Source: Pseudolabrys sp035718275
Lineage (GTDB): Bacteria; Pseudomonadota; Alphaproteobacteria; Rhizobiales; Xanthobacteraceae
Assembly (NCBI GenBank): GCA_035718275.1
Contig: DASTHI010000010.1
Span: 62,001-126,000 of the forward strand
Direction: 5' to 3'
DNA: 64,000 nt
The position numbers and the translations under genes are program-made. The notes under the pieces were generated by a model, which ran no database searches, was not told the origin of the DNA, and saw only the letters and a program-made list of their open reading frames with translations. Of this stretch, positions 62,450 to 64,000 are shown piece by piece (position 1 is the first letter of the stretch; every line of letters begins with the position of its first letter).

Positions 62450-63151
62450 TTATCGGCGCAAGCTCGGGTCGGCGCGATCCCGGTAGTCGTCATATGTGTT
62501 CGGTTTTGCTGTTCCTTTCGCAAGACCATAGGGCTGGTCTGGCGAGGGCGTCTGGTACCCGGGCGGTGGCTCAGTCAATGACGTGCGCGGCGGCTCCCCA
62601 GTGAATTTTGCTGTTTCGTCCGGCTTGCTTCCGAACATGGTGCCGAAAAGATTGCCCTTATATCCAAGTTCCGAAGGAAGCAGCTGGCTCCCGAAGCCGG
62701 ATGCGGGCGACTGATATCCATCATCAGTCCGCGCTGCTTGCCGCTTCTTTCCGCGGCCGCCGGGCATCAGCTGATCCGGACGCAACGGATTCTGCTCTCG
62801 TTCGCGCTCATCGCTGATGTTTCGATTCTTCTCCAGCGTTGCCTCGAGCTTGCGCCGTTCGACATCTGGATCCTTGGGCCATGCGGGATTGGTGGCCGCA
62901 GCATCGCCCGTGTCGGGTGGAGGCAGATCGCGACTCGACGGAATTACGAGCGGGGCTCGTTCGCGATAGGTGATCCCTTCTTCACCGTCTCGCCGAAGCC
63001 CCAGGCCTTCCATGATGCTGCGCATGACCTTCTGGTCGATCGAGGGCTCGTCGTCATCGGCGGCCCGCGCCGGAGCAGACGTCGTAAACGCAGCCGTAGC
63101 GAGCAGCGCAGTCAACGCGGCACAGGTTGTGAAGACCTTTGTCAAGCGCAT
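62450..63151 (-). CDS. Secreted unknown protein, probable outer-envelope
   Basis: This 233-residue protein has a signal peptide (about 1-30, ending PARAADD) and then mostly polar, Pro- and Arg-rich sequence with little predicted order. Segments IDQKVMRSIMEGLGLRRDG, YRERAPLVIPSSRDLPPP and a conserved-looking ending recur in Rhizobiales homologues as I recall them. It has no catalytic motif. It sits between the M16 pair and lspA, an order typical of this group, so a role in envelope structure is plausible but unproven. Confidence 0.75.
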   Translation of the reverse strand: MRLTKVFTTCAALTALLATAAFTTSAPARAADDDEPSIDQKVMRSIMEGLGLRRDGEEGITYRERAPLVIPSSRDLPPPDTGDAAATNPAWPKDPDVERRKLEATLEKNRNISDEREREQNPLRPDQLMPGGRGKKRQAARTDDGYQSPASGFGSQLLPSELGYKGNLFGTMFGSKPDETAKFTGEPPRTSLTEPPPGYQTPSPDQPYGLAKGTAKPNTYDDYRDRADPSLRR

Positions 63152-63203
63152 CGTGTTAATCCAGAACCGGAACCTGGAACTTCTAAGCGACTGTTGCGGC
63201 GGA

Positions 63204-63728
63204 TCAGGGCGCTTTTGCGGCGTCGCCCATTACAAGAGATTCATACAACAGCCCGATTACGCCAGCAACGATGGCCACATCGGCCAAGTTAAAGACGTAC
63301 CAGTTAAAGCGCCAATTGGCCGTCGAAATGTGGAAAAAGATGAAATCGGCCACCCAGCCATAGGCAAGCCGGTCGATGGCGTTGCCTAGGGCTCCGCCGA
63401 TAATCAGTCCGAGCGAAAGCGCGGTAAGGCGATCCTTCACGCGCGCAAGCCACGCCCATAAAAGCGCGACTGCGGCGGCCTTGATGATAAGCAGCACCCA
63501 TTGGCCAAGTGGCCCCTGAGTCTGGAACAGGCCGTAACTTATTCCGGTATTCCTAGTGAGCACGATGTCGAAGAATGGTCCGAGCCGCACCGGTCCATTG
63601 GACGCGAGGTCGAAAACGAATAACAGATAGAGCTTGCTTGCCTGATCGAGCAGACAGGCGACCGCTGCTACAATGAGCCCGAAGCGGGTTTGCGGACCAT
63701 TCAGGTAAGACTTCAATTCAAAACCCAT
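63204..63728 (-). CDS. lspA: Lipoprotein signal peptidase
   Basis: This 174-residue inner-membrane aspartic protease cleaves prolipoprotein signal peptides. Four hydrophobic segments are visible, and catalytic residues Asp119 (GNAIDR) and Asp150 (FNLAD) are present. It provides the maturation step for BamD and other lipoproteins. Its ATG shares a base with the stop of a small upstream frame (TGATG). The usual upstream neighbour is ileS. Confidence 0.96.
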   Translation of the reverse strand: MGFELKSYLNGPQTRFGLIVAAVACLLDQASKLYLLFVFDLASNGPVRLGPFFDIVLTRNTGISYGLFQTQGPLGQWVLLIIKAAAVALLWAWLARVKDRLTALSLGLIIGGALGNAIDRLAYGWVADFIFFHISTANWRFNWYVFNLADVAIVAGVIGLLYESLVMGDAAKAP

Positions 63729-63856
63729 CAGTGCATCGTCCCCGACTTTGCGCGAAGCGTTGCCCGATCATAGCTTTCGTCCGGACCAATGCGATGCACC
63801 TTCCATCCATTTTCATCCGACGATGTGATCCTTCGATCAGCCGAAGGCGATTGCAT
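63728..63856 (-). CDS. Possible small ORF before lspA, coupled by TGATG
   Basis: An in-frame ATG at 63856 (MQSPSADRRITSS) or a TTG at 63916 opens a frame that runs to a TGA overlapping the lspA start. The 42- or 62-residue product contains GWKVHRIGPDESYD but matches nothing I know. The coupling to lspA is the main reason to note it. It could also be untranslated leader sequence. Confidence 0.3.
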   Translation of the reverse strand: MQSPSADRRITSSDENGWKVHRIGPDESYDRATLRAKSGTMH

Positions 63857-63976
63857 CGCGACGACTTGACCAGACGCGCACACAAAAACCAGACTCTGAC
63901 ACAAAGGCACTTGCAAGTCGCCTCGTGGTCATGGCTGGCGACCTTCCGACGAAGAGCATAGGCCGAGATATTTGAG

Positions 63977-64000
63977 TTACTCCGCTGCCCTGCGCATCGC
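63977..64000 (-). CDS. ileS: Possible 3' end of ileS (partial)
   Basis: The minus strand from the right edge reads 7 codons, AMRRAAE, then TAA. The isoleucyl-tRNA synthetase gene normally precedes lspA in alphaproteobacteria, and the direction fits. Only 24 bases are available, so this is inference from gene order. Confidence 0.2.
   Translation of the reverse strand, partial: AMRRAAE

Noticed and set aside
1..64000. CRISPR arrays, insertion sequences, prophage, tRNA or rRNA genes
   Set aside because: I saw no regularly spaced repeats, transposase or integrase catalytic motifs, or tRNA-like cloverleaf sequences by reading; a tRNAscan and repeat search would settle it.

Overview
The window is a chromosomal segment from an alphaproteobacterium of the Hyphomicrobiales (Rhizobiales), most like the Bradyrhizobiaceae/Xanthobacteraceae. 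This rests on gene order and family content: a complete division and cell wall (dcw) cluster running mraZ to ftsZ, followed by lpxC, bamD, recN and ligA; Rhizobiales-type small families (DUF6101, DUF4170, DUF2093); and rnpB beside an AmpD-like amidase and mraZ. Nearly all of it is intact core gene content. I see no transposase, integrase, phage gene, CRISPR array, tRNA or rRNA.

Layout. 1-3.5 kb: the tail of an unknown gene, an L,D-transpeptidase, a 49-residue arm-type small protein, an alpha/beta-barrel protein, a hemerythrin protein, prmA and a 77-residue orphan. 3.8-5.6 kb: aminopeptidase P. 5.7-11.7 kb (minus strand): ligA, recN, bamD, lpxC. 12.1-31.1 kb (minus strand): the dcw cluster, transcribed mraZ-rsmH-ftsL-ftsI-murE-murF-mraY-murD-ftsW-murG-murC-murB-ddl-ftsQ-ftsA-ftsZ. 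It has a three-repeat MraZ operator in front and a strong intrinsic terminator behind ftsZ. 31.3-34.5 kb (plus): a metallophosphoesterase, an amidase, RNase P RNA with its terminator, and an EamA exporter. 34.5-41.1 kb: a three-gene TRAP transporter divergent from a fused ATP-dependent oxoprolinase/hydantoinase, the most accessory-looking part of the window. 41.2-47.7 kb: DUF6101, pmbA, an inositol-monophosphatase-like enzyme, DUF4170, a DUF374 acyltransferase, waaA, lpxK and DUF2093, an outer-membrane and lipid A block. 47.8-53.7 kb: xseA, purD, a haloacetate (fluoroacetate) dehalogenase with all known catalytic residues, an undescribed cupin, a phosphotransferase and a small Pro-rich ORF. 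53.7-58.2 kb: tadA, an RluB-like pseudouridine synthase, rsmD, mutL and arfB. 58.2-64 kb: pgi, a pair of M16 peptidases (one active, one inactive), a secreted unknown protein, lspA and probably the last codons of ileS.

How the genes work together. Most of the window builds the envelope. Mur enzymes make lipid II from UDP-GlcNAc; FtsW and FtsI polymerise and crosslink it at the FtsZ ring; LpxC, WaaA and LpxK make Kdo-lipid A; BamD inserts outer-membrane proteins; LspA matures lipoproteins; and L,D-transpeptidase and amidase remodel the wall. Many dcw genes overlap by 4 bases or fewer, which suggests translational coupling. DNA repair (LigA, RecN, MutL, XseA) and RNA or ribosome maintenance (RsmH, RsmD, PrmA, TadA, RluB-like, ArfB, RNase P) fill the rest.

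I found no clearly new multi-gene system. The best leads are the dehalogenase-cupin gene pair, the TRAP-oxoprolinase module, several unnamed small genes with good ribosome binding sites, and the cis-elements of the dcw cluster.
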